Shown: piece after piece, positions 25,807 through 34,855 of the stretch
Layout: the number at the start of each line of letters is the position of its first letter
Position numbering within the stretch: position 1 is the first letter of the stretch
From: an uncultured Paracoccaceae bacterium
Lineage (GTDB): Bacteria; Pseudomonadota; Alphaproteobacteria; Rhodobacterales; Rhodobacteraceae
Length of the DNA stretch: 64,000 nucleotides
Reading direction: 5' to 3'
Assembly: GCA_947492825.1 (NCBI GenBank)
Contig: CANLNT010000002.1
Span: forward strand, 752,501 to 816,500
The notes under the pieces: model-generated
Database searches by the model: none
Told to the model about the DNA's origin: nothing
Seen by the model: the letters and a program-made list of their open reading frames with translations, nothing else
Translations under genes and position numbers: made by a program

Positions 25807-26585
25807 TGCCGACCAAGCTGATCTGGTTGTCTGACTTACACTTTACCGCAACTGGCGATGTGCTGGGCCATGACCCGCGCGTGCGGCTGGATGCAGCGAT
25901 TGACCGGATCAATGCGCATCATGCCGACGCGGCCTATTGCGTGATTTCGGGCGACATGGTGAACCGTGGCACCGATGCGGATTATGCCGCACTGGCCGCG
26001 CAGCTTGGGCGGTTGACGGTGCCGGTGCTGCCCATGGTCGGCAACCACGACGACCGGGCGCGGCTGGCGGCAAATATGCATGTGCCTGCGGGGCTGGACG
26101 GTTTTGTGCAGTACCGCATCGATACCCCGGATGGTGTAATCGCCTGCCTTGATACGCTTGACCCGCGCGCTGACAGCGGTGCGTTTTGTGACGCCCAGCT
26201 GGCGTGGCTGACGGACGTGTTAAAGCAGGGCGCGCCCACGGTTTTGTTCATGCACCACCCGCCGATGCCGCTGGGCCTGCCGATGCAGGATCAGGACCGG
26301 CTGGCCGGGGGCGCGGCATTTCTGGACGCCATCGCGGGGTTCGGAAACTTGCGCCACCTGATGATCGGTCATGTGCACCGGCCCATCACAGGCGTGGTGC
26401 GCGGAATCCCTTTTGCCACGATGCGGTCGGTTCTGTATCAGGCCCCGCCGCCACAGCCCGCGTGGGATTGGGACAGCTTTGTCCCCGCAGCAGAGGCCCC
26501 GGCGATGGGTGTTGTCACGCTGGATCGGGGGGATGTGACACTGCAGTACCATGACATTTGCGCCTATGACGTTGGGCTGTCCTGA
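25806..26585 (+). CDS. Metallophosphoesterase, CpdA-like cyclic nucleotide phosphodiesterase family
   Basis: A 259-residue calcineurin-like phosphoesterase with the full metal-ligand set: SDLHF (9-13), GDMVNRG, GNHDDR (about 77-82), MHHPP (about 152-156) and GHVHRP (about 188-193). The spacing matches class III cAMP phosphodiesterases such as CpdA/Icc and the glycerophosphodiesterase GpdQ, so cyclic nucleotide or phosphodiester substrates are likely. It is coupled to lspA by a one-base overlap, an association that says little about substrate. Confidence 0.88.
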   Translation: MPTKLIWLSDLHFTATGDVLGHDPRVRLDAAIDRINAHHADAAYCVISGDMVNRGTDADYAALAAQLGRLTVPVLPMVGNHDDRARLAANMHVPAGLDGFVQYRIDTPDGVIACLDTLDPRADSGAFCDAQLAWLTDVLKQGAPTVLFMHHPPMPLGLPMQDQDRLAGGAAFLDAIAGFGNLRHLMIGHVHRPITGVVRGIPFATMRSVLYQAPPPQPAWDWDSFVPAAEAPAMGVVTLDRGDVTLQYHDICAYDVGLS

Positions 26586-26733
26586 CGCGCGGGGCGCCCG
26601 TCAAAGCGCCTATGGTCCGGTTGGGGCGTTGCTTGGCCCGCGCGCCAATTGCAAATCCTTGCGTCTTTTCAAGGCGTGACGCGGCCTTTGCAATCGGTTA
26701 TCCATGCCCGCAACAAAGACCAAAGGGATCACG

Positions 26734-27240
26734 ATGCGCACGTTTGTTTTGGCCAGTGTGGCTGTTCTGGGCCTATCCGCCTGTGCGGGAGGCGGCGGTT
26801 TGCGAGACCTGAGCACCGGCACCGATGGTCCTGATGAGTTCAGCGTGCTGCCCGTGGCCCCGCTGACAATCCCTGAAAACCTGTCTGTTCTGCCACCGCC
26901 CACGCCGGGTGGTACCAATCCGGTAGACGCCAACCCCAAAGGCGAGGCGATTGCAGCACTTGGCGGCAACCCTGCAGCCGCCTTTGCCGGTGGTATTCCC
27001 AGCAATGATGCGGCCCTTGTGGCCCACGCCGGGCGTAATGGGGTGACCGCGAACATCCGCCAGACACTTGCCAGCGAAGACGCGGCCTTTCGGGCGGGCA
27101 AGACCCGGCTGAGCGCCTTGAACCCCTTTGGCGGCGACCGCTATTTCAAGGCCTATGCCAATCAGGCGCTTGATGCTTATGCAACGCTGATCCAGTTCCG
27201 CAATCTGGGCGTCGCCACGCCCACGGCCCCGCCGCAGTAA
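26734..27240 (+). CDS. DUF3035 lipoprotein
   Basis: A 168-residue protein. ATG 26734 follows AAAGGG at good spacing and gives a lipoprotein signal peptide with lipobox LSAC (Cys at about residue 16), then a glycine-rich linker. The mature part is Pro/Ala-rich and matches the DUF3035 family (PLTIPENLSVLPPPTPGG, then the C-terminal ALNPFGGDRYFKAYANQALD). The family lies near lspA and M16 peptidases in Rhodobacteraceae, which fits maturation by the neighbouring LspA. Function unknown. Confidence 0.85.
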   Translation: MRTFVLASVAVLGLSACAGGGGLRDLSTGTDGPDEFSVLPVAPLTIPENLSVLPPPTPGGTNPVDANPKGEAIAALGGNPAAAFAGGIPSNDAALVAHAGRNGVTANIRQTLASEDAAFRAGKTRLSALNPFGGDRYFKAYANQALDAYATLIQFRNLGVATPTAPPQ

Positions 27241-27313
27241 GCCGCGCCAAAATAATCTGTCACACATCGCTGCTGCCGGTTGTCTAACCCTTCATAGACA
27301 CCAAGGATGCAGC

Positions 27314-28129
27314 ATGACCGACCCCAACGACCTGTCCGCACTTGTCGCGCGCGCCAAAACCGGCGAAGCCACCGCACTGGATGCGGTGGTCCGGCAGATT
27401 ACCCCGCGCGTTTATCACCTTGCCTTGCGGATGCTGGCGGACCCCGAAGCGGCCCGCGATGCCGCGCAAGAGATCTTGATCCGCGTGGTCACCAAGCTGT
27501 CGACCTTTGAAGGGCAAAGCCGGTTTGAGACCTGGGTTTACCGCGTCGGTACCAAATACCTTTTGACGGCGCAGAAAGTCCGCGCCCGCGATCCCGGCCT
27601 GACGTTTGATCTGTTTGCAGAGGATTTGATGCAGGGGCTTGTCGATGACACCGCCGCCCTGGCAGAGGATCATGTGTTGGTCACCGAAGTGCGGATTGCC
27701 TGCACGATGGCGATGCTGCTGTGCCTGAACCCGCCGTTGCGCGCGGCCTATGTGCTGGGTGATGTGCTGGAACTGGACCAGACCGAATCTGCCGCCGCGC
27801 TGGGCATCACCAAGGCAAACTATCGCCAGCGGCTGACCCGCGCACGCGCAGCCGTAACAGACTTTACCGCGCGCAGTTGCGGGCTGGCAAACGACGCGGC
27901 CCCTTGCCGCTGCCCGCGCCGGGTACCCGCCGCTCTTGCCGCCGGGCGCATTGACGGCGCACAGCTATTGGCCCCGGACGATGCACCTGACTTTGCCGCG
28001 GTGCGCAGGCAGGCGCAGGCCTTGGCCGGTGCGCTGCAAGCCGCCAAGCTGCAGACCGCCACCGGAACACTGCGCACCCCGGCCGCGCTGGCAGAAAGCG
28101 TGCTGCGCATCCTTGACCCGCCGACATAG
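27314..28129 (+). CDS. ECF-type RNA polymerase sigma factor with cysteine-containing C-terminal extension
   Basis: A 271-residue sigma-70 family protein. Sigma-2 spans about 25-90 (RMLADPEAARDAAQEILIRVVTK, then FETWVYRVGTKYLL) and sigma-4 about 125-182 (AAYVLGDVLELDQTESAAALGITKANYRQRLTRARA). Beyond sigma-4 lie about 90 extra residues that begin with SCGLANDAAPCRCPRRV, with Cys189, Cys198 and Cys200, a possible metal- or redox-sensing site. No anti-sigma gene is adjacent, so control may reside in this tail. A secreted SnoaL-like gene follows 42 bp later, probably in the same transcript. Confidence 0.88.
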   Translation: MTDPNDLSALVARAKTGEATALDAVVRQITPRVYHLALRMLADPEAARDAAQEILIRVVTKLSTFEGQSRFETWVYRVGTKYLLTAQKVRARDPGLTFDLFAEDLMQGLVDDTAALAEDHVLVTEVRIACTMAMLLCLNPPLRAAYVLGDVLELDQTESAAALGITKANYRQRLTRARAAVTDFTARSCGLANDAAPCRCPRRVPAALAAGRIDGAQLLAPDDAPDFAAVRRQAQALAGALQAAKLQTATGTLRTPAALAESVLRILDPPT

Positions 28130-28171
28130 GCGGCCACACCCCAAACCCCACCCCAAACCAAAGGATATCCC

Positions 28172-28636
28172 ATGAAACTGCGTTTCTCATGGCTCTTGGC
28201 GTGTGCCTTGTTGCCAACCCCAACCCTGTCAGAAGAAGGACCCAATATGACACCTGACAAAACCAACGCCCTGTCCACCATCACTGCCATGACCACTGCC
28301 TTTGAGGCCCGCAATCTGGACGGGATCATGGCGACTTATGCGAAAGGCGCGACCGTCGTCTTTGACCCTGGCGCGCCGATTGCCGATGCCGCCACGATCA
28401 AGGCACGGTTCACCGAGGTCTTTGGCATTGATCCCAAATTCTCCTTTGGGGAACACGAAGTGATCATCAGCGGCGATACGGCGCTGCACATCACACCCTG
28501 GACAATGACCGGACAAGTGCCAGACGGTCCGGCCATTTCCGAGAGCGGCCTGTCAGTGGCGGTGCTGCTGCGGCAGGCAGACGGGGCCTGGTTGATGGTG
28601 ATTGACAACCCGCACGGGCAACGGCTTTTGCCTTAG
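28172..28636 (+). CDS. Secreted SnoaL-like (NTF2-fold) protein
   Basis: A 154-residue protein with a signal peptide (residues 1-20, cleavage near TLSEE) and an NTF2/SnoaL-like domain: TAMTTAFEARNLDGIMATYAKGATVVFDP at about 38-66, KARFTEVFG, and VAVLLRQADGAWLMVIDNPHG at the end. NTF2-fold proteins bind small hydrophobic ligands or act as isomerases. ECF41 sigma factors carry a fused SnoaL domain that controls them; here the domain is separate and exported, so direct contact with the sigma factor is not expected. Confidence 0.82.
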   Translation: MKLRFSWLLACALLPTPTLSEEGPNMTPDKTNALSTITAMTTAFEARNLDGIMATYAKGATVVFDPGAPIADAATIKARFTEVFGIDPKFSFGEHEVIISGDTALHITPWTMTGQVPDGPAISESGLSVAVLLRQADGAWLMVIDNPHGQRLLP

Positions 28637-28650
28637 TAACCCGGAACGTG

Positions 28651-28681
28651 TGTGGCGCGGCGTTTCACACGCCGCGTCACA
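28651..28681 (+). terminator. Possible terminator hairpin after the SnoaL-like gene
   Basis: TGTGGCGCGGCGT (28651-28663) pairs with ACGCCGCGTCACA (28669-28681), 13 bp including one G-T wobble, around a 5-nt loop. No T-run follows, so termination is uncertain; it may stabilise the upstream mRNA end. Confidence 0.5.
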
Positions 28682-28754
28682 AACCTGTAGGTAGGCCTTG
28701 CCCGCAGCGGATTGTGACGTAGGTTGACGCGCATAACACCGCGAAAGGTCCCCC

Positions 28755-30089
28755 ATGCTCCGCCAAGCGTTTGCTGCCTGCCTGCTATTCATGATACCAC
28801 TCACGGTTCAGGCGGAAGAGGTCACAACCTACACCCTTGATAACGGCATGGATGTCGTTGTGATCGAAGACCACCGCGCGCCGGTGGTGGTGCATATGGT
28901 CTGGTACAAGGTCGGATCAGCGGATGAACCCGTCGGCGCTTCAGGTGTGGCGCATTACCTTGAACACCTGCTGTTCAAAGGCACCGATACGCTCGCACCG
29001 GGCGAGTTTTCGGCCACTGTCGCGGCCAACGGCGGCAGCGACAATGCCTTTACCAGCTATGACTACACCGCCTATTTCCAACGCGTCGCAGCGGATCGTC
29101 TGCCGCTGATGATGCAGATGGAAGCCGACCGGATGAACAACCTGCGCATCAGTGCCGAAGACATTGAGACGGAACGTATGGTCGTGCTGGAAGAACGCAA
29201 TCAGCGCACCGAAAACAACCCCGGTGCTTTGGCGCAGGAGCAATTCCGCGCGGCACTTTATCAAAACCACCGCTATGGCGTGCCAATCATCGGCTGGAAG
29301 CACGAGATGGAAGACCTGTCGCTGCAAGACGCGCTGGATTTCTATGACCTCTACTACAGCCCCAACAACGCGATCCTTGTGGTCGCAGGCGACGTGGAAC
29401 CCGCCGAAGTGCTGGCACTGGCCGAGGAGTATTATGGCGTGATCCCGGCGGAACCCGACCTGCCTGAACGTGTCCGCCCTGAGGAGCCCCCGCAACGCGC
29501 CGAACGCCGGATCACCTATGTCGATCCCCGTGTCAGCCAACCTTACTTGACCCGCAGCTACCTTGCCCCGGAACGCGACAGCGGTGCGCAGGAAAAGGCT
29601 GCAGCACTGGTTTATCTGGCAGAGCTTTTGGGCGGTTCATCCTTTACCTCTGCCTTTGGCAAGGCCCTGCAGTTTGAAACCCAAACGGTGGTTTATTCCA
29701 ACGCGGGCTATTCCGGCAACGCGCTGGATGACACCAGCTTTGGCGTCACAGTGGTGCCCGTGCCCGGTGTGACCCTGTCAGAGGCCGAGGCCGCAATGGA
29801 TCAGGTCATCGCGGACTTCATGGCAAACCCGATTGACCCCGCAGACATGGACCGCATCCGCAGTCAGCTGCGTGCGTCCGAGATTTACGCCAAAGACAAC
29901 GTCCAAGGCCTTGCCCGACGCTATGGCGCGGCTTTGACCCAAGGGCTGACGGTCGCGGATGTTCAGGCCTGGCCTGACATCCTGCAAGCTGTGACAGAAG
30001 ACGATATCAAGGCGGTCGCCGCCGAAGTGCTCAACCTTGATCAGGCCGTCACCGGCTGGGTTGTCTCAAGCCGGGAGGACGCGAAATGA
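28755..30089 (+). CDS. M16-family zinc metallopeptidase, catalytic subunit
   Basis: A 444-residue exported peptidase with a signal peptide (residues 1-20). The inverted zinc motif HYLEH is at 67-71, and a distal Glu in VVLEERNQR (about 143-151) completes the site. The C-terminal inactive half starts near 230. Together with the next gene it should form a heterodimer, as in the YmxG/mitochondrial processing peptidase-like two-subunit M16B enzymes, and act in the periplasm. The following gene overlaps by 4 bp. Confidence 0.93.
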   Translation: MLRQAFAACLLFMIPLTVQAEEVTTYTLDNGMDVVVIEDHRAPVVVHMVWYKVGSADEPVGASGVAHYLEHLLFKGTDTLAPGEFSATVAANGGSDNAFTSYDYTAYFQRVAADRLPLMMQMEADRMNNLRISAEDIETERMVVLEERNQRTENNPGALAQEQFRAALYQNHRYGVPIIGWKHEMEDLSLQDALDFYDLYYSPNNAILVVAGDVEPAEVLALAEEYYGVIPAEPDLPERVRPEEPPQRAERRITYVDPRVSQPYLTRSYLAPERDSGAQEKAAALVYLAELLGGSSFTSAFGKALQFETQTVVYSNAGYSGNALDDTSFGVTVVPVPGVTLSEAEAAMDQVIADFMANPIDPADMDRIRSQLRASEIYAKDNVQGLARRYGAALTQGLTVADVQAWPDILQAVTEDDIKAVAAEVLNLDQAVTGWVVSSREDAK

Positions 30090-31384
30090 TCCGCTTTGCC
30101 CTGACCCTTTGGGTTGCTTTTGCCGCCTCTGCTGCACTTGCCGCAGTTGAGATCAAGGAAATCACCTCGCCCGGTGGGATCGACGCTTGGCTGGTCGAAG
30201 AACCTTCGATCCCGTTCACAGCGCTCGAAATCCGTATTCGCGGTGGGGCGTCACTGGATGAACCGGGCAAGCGCGGGGCCACCAACCTGATGATGGCCCT
30301 GATCGAAGAAGGCGCAGGCGATATGAATGCGCAGGCCTTTCAGACCCGGCGCGAAGAATTGGCGGCATCTTTCCGGTTCCGGGCGGGCGATGATCTTACC
30401 TCGATCTCGGCCGAGTTCCTGACCGAAAACCGGGACGAGGCGCTGGCGCTTCTGCGCGAGGCCTTGGTCAACCCGCGCTTTGATCAGGACGCCATTGACC
30501 GGGTGCGCGGGCAGGTGTTGTCGGGGCTGGCAAGTGATGCAAAAGACCCCAATACCATTGCCTCTGACGCGTTTAATGCGGCGGCTTTCCCTGACCATCC
30601 CTACGGTTCTGTGATGGATGGCACAGTGGAAAGCGTGACCGCCCTGACCCGCGAGGACATCATCACCGCGCACCGCAATGCCCTGACCCGTGACCGGATC
30701 TATGTAGGTGCTGTGGGGGATATTACAGCCGAAGAGCTTGGCCCGCTTCTGGACGCGCTTTTGGGTGATCTGCCCGCCGCAGGGCCGCCCCTGCCTGACG
30801 ACATCGACTTTGGTCTTGTCGGTGGAACCACAATCATCGACTACGAAACGCCGCAATCCGTTGCCCTGTTCGGGCACACAGGGATTGAGCGTGACGACCC
30901 CGACTATATGGCCGCCTATATCTTGAACGAGCTGTTGGGCGGATCGGGCTTTGAATCCCGCCTGATGATGGAGGTCCGGGAAAAGCGCGGACTGACCTAC
31001 GGCATCCGCAGCTATCTGGTGCCGAAATTTCATGCCGAAATGGTCATCGGTCAGGTTGCATCGTCCAACGGGACGATTGCGCAAGCGATTGAAGTGACAC
31101 GCGAGGTCTGGCGCGACTTTGCCGAAAACGGTGTGACACAGGACGAGCTGGACGCGATGAAGACCTATCTGACCGGTGCCTATCCGCTGCGGTTTGACGG
31201 CAATGCGGATATCGCGGGCATCCTTGTCGGGATGCAGCTGACTGGTCTGCCGCCGGATTATGTGATCAACCGCAATGACATTTTGAATGCCGTGACGCTT
31301 GAAGATGTGAACCGCGTGGCGGCCTATCTGTTGCAGCCCGACAACCTGCACTTTGTGGTCGTCGGACAACCCGAGGGCCTTTAG
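30086..31384 (+). CDS. M16-family peptidase, non-catalytic partner subunit
   Basis: A 432-residue M16 homologue with a signal peptide (residues 1-18). The zinc site is absent: the position of HXXEH reads NLMMALIEEG. The conserved C-terminal substrate-binding pair is kept in GGSGFESRLMMEVREKRGLTYGI (about 290-312), where Arg and Tyr are the usual residues. Active plus R/Y-containing inactive subunits form M16B heterodimers, so it is inferred to complete the upstream enzyme. Translation is coupled to that gene by ATGA. Confidence 0.92.
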   Translation: MIRFALTLWVAFAASAALAAVEIKEITSPGGIDAWLVEEPSIPFTALEIRIRGGASLDEPGKRGATNLMMALIEEGAGDMNAQAFQTRREELAASFRFRAGDDLTSISAEFLTENRDEALALLREALVNPRFDQDAIDRVRGQVLSGLASDAKDPNTIASDAFNAAAFPDHPYGSVMDGTVESVTALTREDIITAHRNALTRDRIYVGAVGDITAEELGPLLDALLGDLPAAGPPLPDDIDFGLVGGTTIIDYETPQSVALFGHTGIERDDPDYMAAYILNELLGGSGFESRLMMEVREKRGLTYGIRSYLVPKFHAEMVIGQVASSNGTIAQAIEVTREVWRDFAENGVTQDELDAMKTYLTGAYPLRFDGNADIAGILVGMQLTGLPPDYVINRNDILNAVTLEDVNRVAAYLLQPDNLHFVVVGQPEGL

Positions 31385-31402
31385 GAAGGGCAATCTGCCC
31401 TT

Positions 31403-32380
31403 CTAACCGTTCAAAATGCGCGCCTCGTGCGCCGCTGACAGCCCGCAGGTCAGCGGCACATCGCTCCGCCCGCGATCCCACGCAAGCGTGTCGGCGATGG
31501 TTTGCGACAGGGGCCGCGTGACCAGCCCGGCCTTGCGCGCGCGGGCTGTGGACACGTCCAGCATCCCGGCGGCTTTGCCATCGGGTGGCACGACCATCGG
31601 CAGGTCGGTCCAGAATGCTACCTCTGCCTTGGCGAATTCCGCAATGTCACGCGGCGCCAGAACCGTCTTTGCGCCTGCGACGGCCACCGCTTTTGCCAGC
31701 ACATCTGTCAGCGCGGATGCCTCGCCAGTCAGGTTCAGCACGCCGCCCTGAACGGTTTCTGCCAGATGCACCAGAAAGCGCCCGGCGTCGGCTACATCAA
31801 TCAATTGCACCTTCTGGTCCATTGGCACAGGCACCTGTCCGCCCTGATCAATCCGCCGCAGCCACCAAGTGAAACGGTCCGTCTTGTCACCTGGCCCGAC
31901 GATCAGCCCCAGTCGGATCAGCGCGGCCCCCGGCACCCAGTCCAGGGCGCGCAGCTCGCAACTGCGTTTGAGCGGGCCATAGGCGGACCCATAGGCCATC
32001 GCATCGGCGCCGTGTTCCCTGACCGGATAGGCCGCGATTTGCTGCGGTGTTGCGGGGCTGGCGGGTGCTGCCTCATCCGCGTTCGGTTGCGACAAATCAT
32101 CGTAGGCCGAAATGGACGAGACGAGGATATATTGGCTCACTGACCCCAGCGCATCATGCAAGGCCGCCACGTGATCCGGCCCATAGGCACAGGTGTCGAT
32201 CACCGCATCAAACTGACCCTGCAGATCAGGCAGGGCCATCCGGTCCGCGACCAGCGCCGTCGTCCCGGTCACCACTGGGCCGGTTCGGGTCATGACTGTG
32301 GTGTCATGGCCTGCGTTCATCGCCGCCGTGGCCGTTGCGGCCCCCAGAAACCCCGTGCCGCCGACGATCAAAATGCGCAT
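31403..32380 (-). CDS. NAD-dependent epimerase/dehydratase-like protein
   Basis: A 325-residue extended short-chain dehydrogenase-like protein. The Rossmann loop is VGGTGFLGAA at about 5-14; the active-site region has SSISAYDD and AYGPLKRSCE, where the YGxxK motif is replaced by a degenerate version. It resembles CSP41/NAD-epimerase-type proteins and isoflavone-reductase-like enzymes. ATG 32378-32380 has GGGGGA upstream. Convergent with the M16 operon. Substrate unknown. Confidence 0.82.
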   Translation of the reverse strand: MRILIVGGTGFLGAATATAAMNAGHDTTVMTRTGPVVTGTTALVADRMALPDLQGQFDAVIDTCAYGPDHVAALHDALGSVSQYILVSSISAYDDLSQPNADEAAPASPATPQQIAAYPVREHGADAMAYGSAYGPLKRSCELRALDWVPGAALIRLGLIVGPGDKTDRFTWWLRRIDQGGQVPVPMDQKVQLIDVADAGRFLVHLAETVQGGVLNLTGEASALTDVLAKAVAVAGAKTVLAPRDIAEFAKAEVAFWTDLPMVVPPDGKAAGMLDVSTARARKAGLVTRPLSQTIADTLAWDRGRSDVPLTCGLSAAHEARILNG

Positions 32381-32618
32381 CGTTTCCCCCAAATTTATGT
32401 AAGTCATAGCTTACGCACGATTGAACGTGAAAGGCAAATTTGAGGGGGCGGAGATGTATCGCGTCATTCATACAGTTAAAGAAACCCTTAACGGCGTATT
32501 GTGAACATTAAATAAAATCACGAAATCCGTTGGCACTGTAACACCGGGGCAGGTTTAACCTTTCGTTCATCATGATGCTCAACCCTCGCAGGCGGCGGGG
32601 GGCCGACAGGAGCATGTG

Positions 32619-32975
32619 ATGCGTGATCTTGGATGGTTCGTTCTGAGTGCTTTGGTTGTTGTCTTCTGGCTGTCGTTTGGCCCGCGAGTGGCGGCGGCGG
32701 ATCTGACGTTTGACGACCCTGCCGCCGCTGCGCCGCAACAGATGCCGGTGCGGCGGTATTCGCAAAAACGGGGGCTGGCGGGGCTGCTGATGCCGCTGTT
32801 GGGGCAGCAGGCGGACGGGTTGGATCGGATCAGGCCGCGCGGGCTGGACCCGCAGGCCCTAACGGTTTTTCAACCGACCAGCCTTGCCGAACGCCTGACC
32901 ACGCCAAAGGGCCGATTGGTCCGCTGTGACAACGGACAACGGTATTGTCTGGTGGCCTATCGCGTGGCGCAATAG
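32619..32975 (+). CDS. Small exported hypothetical protein
   Basis: A 118-residue protein with an N-terminal hydrophobic segment (residues 4-26, a probable signal peptide ending AAAADL), followed by Pro/Gln-rich sequence and a C-terminal [16 protein letters not shown] with two cysteines eight residues apart. AGGAG at 32609-32613 supports ATG 32619 over the GTG one codon earlier. I do not recognise the family. The 238-bp region upstream is AT-rich and probably holds the promoter. Confidence 0.65.
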   Translation: MRDLGWFVLSALVVVFWLSFGPRVAAADLTFDDPAAAAPQQMPVRRYSQKRGLAGLLMPLLGQQADGLDRIRPRGLDPQALTVFQPTSLAERLTTPKGRLVRCDNGQRYCLVAYRVAQ

Positions 32976-33037
32976 CCGCTGCTGGCTGTCGGTTTTCCCC
33001 TCGTAGAATCGCCTGCAATCATGCTACAAATTGTGGC

Positions 33038-34855
33038 ATGTCTGTCGCTGACCCCCAGATAAAGCCCGCGCCGGTGATCCGGCAGCTGGATGACGCCGCC
33101 ATCAATCGGATCGCGGCGGGCGAGGTCGTGGAACGCCCTGCCTCTGCAGTCAAAGAGTTGGTGGAAAACAGCATCGACGCCGGGGCCACCCGGATCGAGG
33201 TGGTGATCGCTGATGGCGGCAAGACCTTGATCCGTGTCACTGACGACGGCTGCGGCATTGCACCCGGTGACCTGCCACTGGCGATGTCGCGTCATGCGAC
33301 CAGCAAGATCGACGGCACCGATCTGCTCAACATTCATTCGTTTGGGTTCCGGGGCGAGGCGTTGCCGTCGCTGGGTGCGGTCGGGCGTCTGACCATCACC
33401 AGCCGTGCAGGCGCGGATGCCGCCACGATCAGCGTGGCGGGCGGGCAGCCCGGTGCTGTCAAACCCGCAGCCCTGAACAAGGGCACTGTGGTGGAACTGC
33501 GTGACCTTTTCTATGCCACGCCTGCGCGGTTGAAGTTCCTCCGCTCTGACCGGGCAGAAAACCAGGCGATCACGGATGTGGTCAAACGTCTTGCGATGGC
33601 AGAGCCGTTTATCACCTTTGTCCTGCGCGATACTTCAGGCGGGGATCAGCGCACGGTTTTCAGGGCCGATGCCCAGACCGGTGATCTGTTTGATGCGCTG
33701 CACGGGCGGTTGCGGTCGGTGTTGGGCCGTGAATTTGCCGATAATGCTGTGCCGCTGGACGCGACGCGTGACGGCATTCACCTGACCGGCTATACGGCGC
33801 TGCCGACCTACAGCCGGGGCGCTGCAGTCGCGCAATTCCTGTTCGTCAATGGCCGTCCGGTGCGTGACAAGATGCTGCTGGGGGCGCTGCGTGCGGGCTA
33901 TATGGATGTGCTGTCACGCGACCGTCACCCGGTCGCGGCACTTTTCATCGACTGTGACCCCACGCTGGTCGACGTCAACGTTCACCCGGCAAAATCAGAG
34001 GTCCGGTTTCGCGATCCCGGCACCGTGCGCGGGCTGATCGTTTCGGGTCTGCGGCACATGCTGGCGGGTGCCGGTCACCGCGCGTCAAGCACCGTGGCCG
34101 ATGCGACCCTGGGCGCGATGCAGGTCCCGTCGGCAGAACCGCGCGTCTACCAGATGGACCGCCCCGCACCCCGGTTCACCGCGCAATCCATGACCTTCCA
34201 GTCCGGCTTTGCCGAACATCGTTCGGCCCGTGTTGAACCACCTGCCGATGAGGGCGCGCAAGCAACCGAAGAGGCGCTGCCGCTGGGTGCTGCCCGCGCG
34301 CAATTGCACGAGAACTATATCCTTGCCCAAACCACGTCCGGCATGATCCTTGTCGATGCTCATGCCGCCCACGAACGGCTGGTTTATGAGAAACTCAAGG
34401 CGCAAATGGCCGCCAATGGTGTCGCAGCACAGGCGCTGTTGATCCCCGAGATCATCGACCTGACCGACAATGAAGCCGCGCAATTGCTGGCGATTGCCCC
34501 CGACCTTGCGCGCCTTGGCCTGACGATTGAACCCTTTGGTGGCGGTGCGATCGCTGTACGCGAAACCCCAGCCCTGCTGGGCGAGGTCAATGCCACCGCT
34601 CTGATCCGCGACATTCTGGATGAGCTGACCGATCAGGGTGACAGCAAACTGCTGGAATCCAAGCTGAACGCCATCCTGTCGCGGGTGGCGTGCCACGGCT
34701 CTGTCCGCACCGGGCGGCGCATGTCCGCGCCGGAAATGAACGCCCTGCTGCGCGAGATGGAGGCGACGCCGAATTCCGGCCAGTGCAACCACGGGCGGCC
34801 CACTTATGTTGAACTCAAGATGACCGACATCGAACGGCTTTTCGGGCGCACATGA
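33038..34855 (+). CDS. mutL: DNA mismatch repair protein MutL (endonuclease type)
   Basis: A 605-residue GHKL ATPase with all N-terminal motifs: [12 protein letters not shown] (about 36-47), DDGCGI, HATSKI and [13 protein letters not shown]. In the C-terminal domain, [13 protein letters not shown] (about 437-449) is the DQHA(X)2E(X)4E endonuclease motif with Gln replaced by Ala; [11 protein letters not shown] and [10 protein letters not shown] are the other metal-site elements. This is the nicking MutL of bacteria lacking MutH. ATG 33038 is the homologous start. It overlaps rmuC by 4 bp. Confidence 0.96.
   Translation: MSVADPQIKPAPVIRQLDDAAINRIAAGEVVERPASAVKELVENSIDAGATRIEVVIADGGKTLIRVTDDGCGIAPGDLPLAMSRHATSKIDGTDLLNIHSFGFRGEALPSLGAVGRLTITSRAGADAATISVAGGQPGAVKPAALNKGTVVELRDLFYATPARLKFLRSDRAENQAITDVVKRLAMAEPFITFVLRDTSGGDQRTVFRADAQTGDLFDALHGRLRSVLGREFADNAVPLDATRDGIHLTGYTALPTYSRGAAVAQFLFVNGRPVRDKMLLGALRAGYMDVLSRDRHPVAALFIDCDPTLVDVNVHPAKSEVRFRDPGTVRGLIVSGLRHMLAGAGHRASSTVADATLGAMQVPSAEPRVYQMDRPAPRFTAQSMTFQSGFAEHRSARVEPPADEGAQATEEALPLGAARAQLHENYILAQTTSGMILVDAHAAHERLVYEKLKAQMAANGVAAQALLIPEIIDLTDNEAAQLLAIAPDLARLGLTIEPFGGGAIAVRETPALLGEVNATALIRDILDELTDQGDSKLLESKLNAILSRVACHGSVRTGRRMSAPEMNALLREMEATPNSGQCNHGRPTYVELKMTDIERLFGRT

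Noticed and set aside
30251-31393. Open frame of about 380 codons antisense to the second M16 gene
   Set aside because: Mirror of a high-GC coding region; the sense protein is a clear M16 family member.
32476-32491. CtrA-like TTAA ... TTAA pair upstream of the small exported protein
   Set aside because: Spacing is 8 bp rather than the 7 bp required in the TTAA-N7-TTAA consensus, and no TTAACCAT is present.
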